From Chloroflexota bacterium (GTDB lineage: Bacteria; Chloroflexota; Dehalococcoidia; Lucifugimonadales; G022566795), in assembly GCA_022566795.1 (NCBI GenBank), contig JADFIF010000014.1, positions 1 through 34,910 on the forward strand: 34,910 nt of DNA, written 5' to 3'. The notes beneath the pieces were generated by a model that worked only from the letters and a program-made list of their open reading frames with translations, searched no databases and was not told where the DNA came from. A program made the position numbers and the translations under genes. How positions within the stretch are numbered: position 1 is the stretch's first letter; each line of letters begins with the position of its first letter. Shown in pieces: positions 33,445-34,910 of this stretch.

Positions 33445-34206
33445 CTACCGCCGAAAATCCCGCCGCATCGGCAATTTGTCTCTGCGCGCCGTAACGACCA
33501 CGCGTCCGAGGGCTACCGCGGTAAAGATGATCGAATAGGCCGCCACTACCCAGTCGCGAGTTTCCAGCCCGAATGCGGAGCCGTCGATCAGGTAGGCCGC
33601 GGCGTAGAAGAACAGAAGGCCGTCGAATCCGGAGATGTGCAGCACCGGACCGACCAGCCGCCTCACCGCTCCGAATCTGGAACCGGGAGCAGCGCCTTCT
33701 GACGACTCGGCGGGTGCTTCGCCGGAGGAGTAGAGCACCCTGTAGTAGACGTTCTTGACCCCCAGGTCTGTGCTCTTTGCGATCATCCCTACCAATGCGA
33801 AGCCGACGACCGCCAGCTCAGCTTCTCCGAAGAGCCGGCCGAGAGCCAGGCCCGCCAGTATCGCGGGGTAGGTAAAGGTGTGTATGAGCTGGTCCCAGTA
33901 GACACCGAACCGCGATACCTGGTTGCGATACCGGGCCACCTCTCCGTCGCTCACGTCCAACAGGACGTGCAGACGAAAGAGCGCGAACGCGAGCACGGCG
34001 AAGGCGAAGCTGTCCGCCAGCAGCGACACGGCGACGCCGACGCCGCTGGCGAACATCAACATCGTGACCTGATTCGCGCTCAGTCCTATGTTGATGAACA
34101 CCCACGTCAGCCATGAAGATACGCGTCCGCTGAACGGGTGCACCCACACGTTCTCCTCGTGATTATGGCGGCGAGAGCGTTTGACGACGTCAGCATGCGA
34201 GATCAT
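33445..34206 (-). CDS. CDP-alcohol phosphatidyltransferase-like membrane protein
   Basis: A 253-residue integral membrane enzyme from ATG 34206, which overlaps the upstream glycosyltransferase stop by ATGA; the frame runs to 34266 only inside that gene. The active-site pattern of the family is present: D84-x2-D87-G88-x2-A91-R92-x8-G101-x3-D105-x3. The last position, normally Asp and the proposed base, is His109. About six hydrophobic helices follow the N-terminal amphipathic part. The family moves a phospho-alcohol from a CDP-activated donor to an alcohol, as in phosphatidylinositol-phosphate or di-inositol-phosphate synthesis. The lipid or polyol here is unknown; with the nucleotidyltransferase at 29.1 kb it could attach a phospho-polyol to a lipid or glycan. 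Confidence 0.82.
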   Translation of the reverse strand: MISHADVVKRSRRHNHEENVWVHPFSGRVSSWLTWVFINIGLSANQVTMLMFASGVGVAVSLLADSFAFAVLAFALFRLHVLLDVSDGEVARYRNQVSRFGVYWDQLIHTFTYPAILAGLALGRLFGEAELAVVGFALVGMIAKSTDLGVKNVYYRVLYSSGEAPAESSEGAAPGSRFGAVRRLVGPVLHISGFDGLLFFYAAAYLIDGSAFGLETRDWVVAAYSIIFTAVALGRVVVTARRDKLPMRRDFRR

Positions 34207-34910
34207 GAGGCGATTCCCAGCAGGTCCTGGTATATCTCGAAGTGGCGGTCTCTGTAGGCCTGCCACGTGAACTGCCGGGCGCGAGCGGTACCGTCGGCTC
34301 CCAGCTTGCGTCGTAGGCCGGCATCGGAGATCAGAGAATCGAGGGCCTCAGCAAGGGCGGGCGCGTCTTGTGGAGCGACGATCAGCCCCGCATCGGCGAC
34401 GGCGCCTCTGCACTCGCCTACGTCCGTGGCGACGCAGGCACATCCACTGGCCATGGCCTCCAGCAGCACCTTGGGCAACCCCTCGGTCACGGAGCTCATG
34501 GCAAAAATCTCGCTGGCGGCTAGCTCCTGAGCGACCTGATCTTGAGGCAAGTTGCCCAGCAAATGCACGCGTCCGTGGAGGCCCAGGTCCGAGATAGCTC
34601 CTTCCAAATCGTCCCGCAGCTCCCCATCGCCGACGATCGCAAGCTCCCAGGCGGGGTGGCGGCCGGCGATCTCGGCGAAGGCGTGGATCAGACCTCGATG
34701 GTCCTTGTGCCAGCGCAGGCTACCGACCGATATGATCCTGCGCTGTCTACCGTCGTCCGGAACGCGAGAGGGGGAGAAGCGATCGACGTCTACCCCGTTG
34801 TACACGGCGCATATCCGCTTCGAGGGAAGCAGCTCTGCCAGCTCGCCGACGAATCGGTCCGACACGCACAGCACCCGGTCGATAGGCGACAGCGTGCGTC
34901 TCAGGAGGCG
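34203..34910 (-). CDS. Glycosyltransferase family 4 protein, C-terminal part (runs off right edge)
   Basis: About 235 residues of the C-terminal half of a GT-B-fold glycosyltransferase; the frame is open to the window edge, and the first residues in the window are R-L-L-R-R-T-L-S-P-I. Landmarks are RICAVYNGVDVDRFSP, SVGSLRWHKDHRGLIHAFAE, the E-x7-E motif EGLPKVLLEAMASGCACVAT, and DVGECRGAVADAGLIV. The stop overlaps the ATG of the CDP-alcohol transferase-like gene by four bases. It shows that the glycan cluster continues beyond the right edge. Confidence 0.9.
   Translation of the reverse strand, partial: RLLRRTLSPIDRVLCVSDRFVGELAELLPSKRICAVYNGVDVDRFSPSRVPDDGRQRRIISVGSLRWHKDHRGLIHAFAEIAGRHPAWELAIVGDGELRDDLEGAISDLGLHGRVHLLGNLPQDQVAQELAASEIFAMSSVTEGLPKVLLEAMASGCACVATDVGECRGAVADAGLIVAPQDAPALAEALDSLISDAGLRRKLGADGTARARQFTWQAYRDRHFEIYQDLLGIAS

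Noticed and set aside
1-34910. tRNA, rRNA or riboswitch genes
   Set aside because: I looked through the spacers for T-loop sequences and conserved riboswitch cores and found none; only a covariance-model search could exclude weak cases.

Overview
The window is 34.9 kb of high-GC bacterial chromosome with dense, mostly operon-like genes. I read it as a Chloroflexota bacterium, perhaps Dehalococcoidia or SAR202-like. That is inference: it rests on the mix of glycolate-oxidase genes, paralogous SDRs, signalling fusions, Thr/Pro/Ala-linker lipoproteins and GAAGAATCT-type intergenic repeats. No rRNA or tRNA gene is present to fix the taxonomy.

Left part (1-7.2 kb): housekeeping and accessory genes. 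In order these are a 5' portion of formate-tetrahydrofolate ligase (minus, running off the left edge), an SDR oxidoreductase (minus), an unrecognised protein made of two copies of one domain (plus), an MFS exporter (minus) and chorismate synthase aroC (plus). Directly behind aroC sits a small VapBC-type toxin-antitoxin pair. It is bracketed by two near-identical copies of the last ~80 bp of aroC, so the module looks inserted into the 3' end of aroC with the end rebuilt.

Middle part (7.3-14 kb): a signalling block on the plus strand. It holds a MarR-type regulator, a one-piece PAS-PAS-GAF-histidine kinase-receiver-LuxR protein followed by a strong terminator, and a PAS-PAS-histidine kinase-receiver hybrid kinase. 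A second SDR (minus) that lacks the usual catalytic Tyr and Lys follows. The 500-bp spacer after it is built of dispersed and inverted repeats.

Glycolate block (14.5-18.8 kb, minus): glcD-glcE-glcF in transcription order, the three subunits of a membrane-associated glycolate (or related 2-hydroxyacid) oxidase. A 62-bp repeat lies in the glcD-glcE gap.

Right part (18.9 kb to the right edge, minus): a long surface-polysaccharide cluster. In transcription order it runs: glycosyltransferase (cut by the edge), CDP-alcohol phosphatidyltransferase-like protein, asparagine-synthase-like amidotransferase, truncated TylF-like methyltransferase, repeat-bearing lipoprotein, nucleotidyltransferase, SAM methyltransferase, three GT4 glycosyltransferases, O-antigen-ligase/polymerase-like membrane protein, and a secreted lipoprotein with a PGF-pre-PGF-like domain and a glycosidase-like domain. 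Last comes a Wzz/BY-kinase chain-length regulator with its own promoter and an ideal terminator. Many of these genes overlap by ATGA, so they are probably co-translated. Together they would make activated sugars and polyol-phosphate donors, assemble and decorate repeat units, polymerise and export them, and trim or anchor the product outside the cell.

The items most worth a second look are the aroC-3'-end duplication around the toxin-antitoxin module, the CTG-initiated toxin, the leaderless promoters, the archaeal-type PGF-pre-PGF domain in a bacterial lipoprotein, and the duplicated-domain protein at 2.7 kb.
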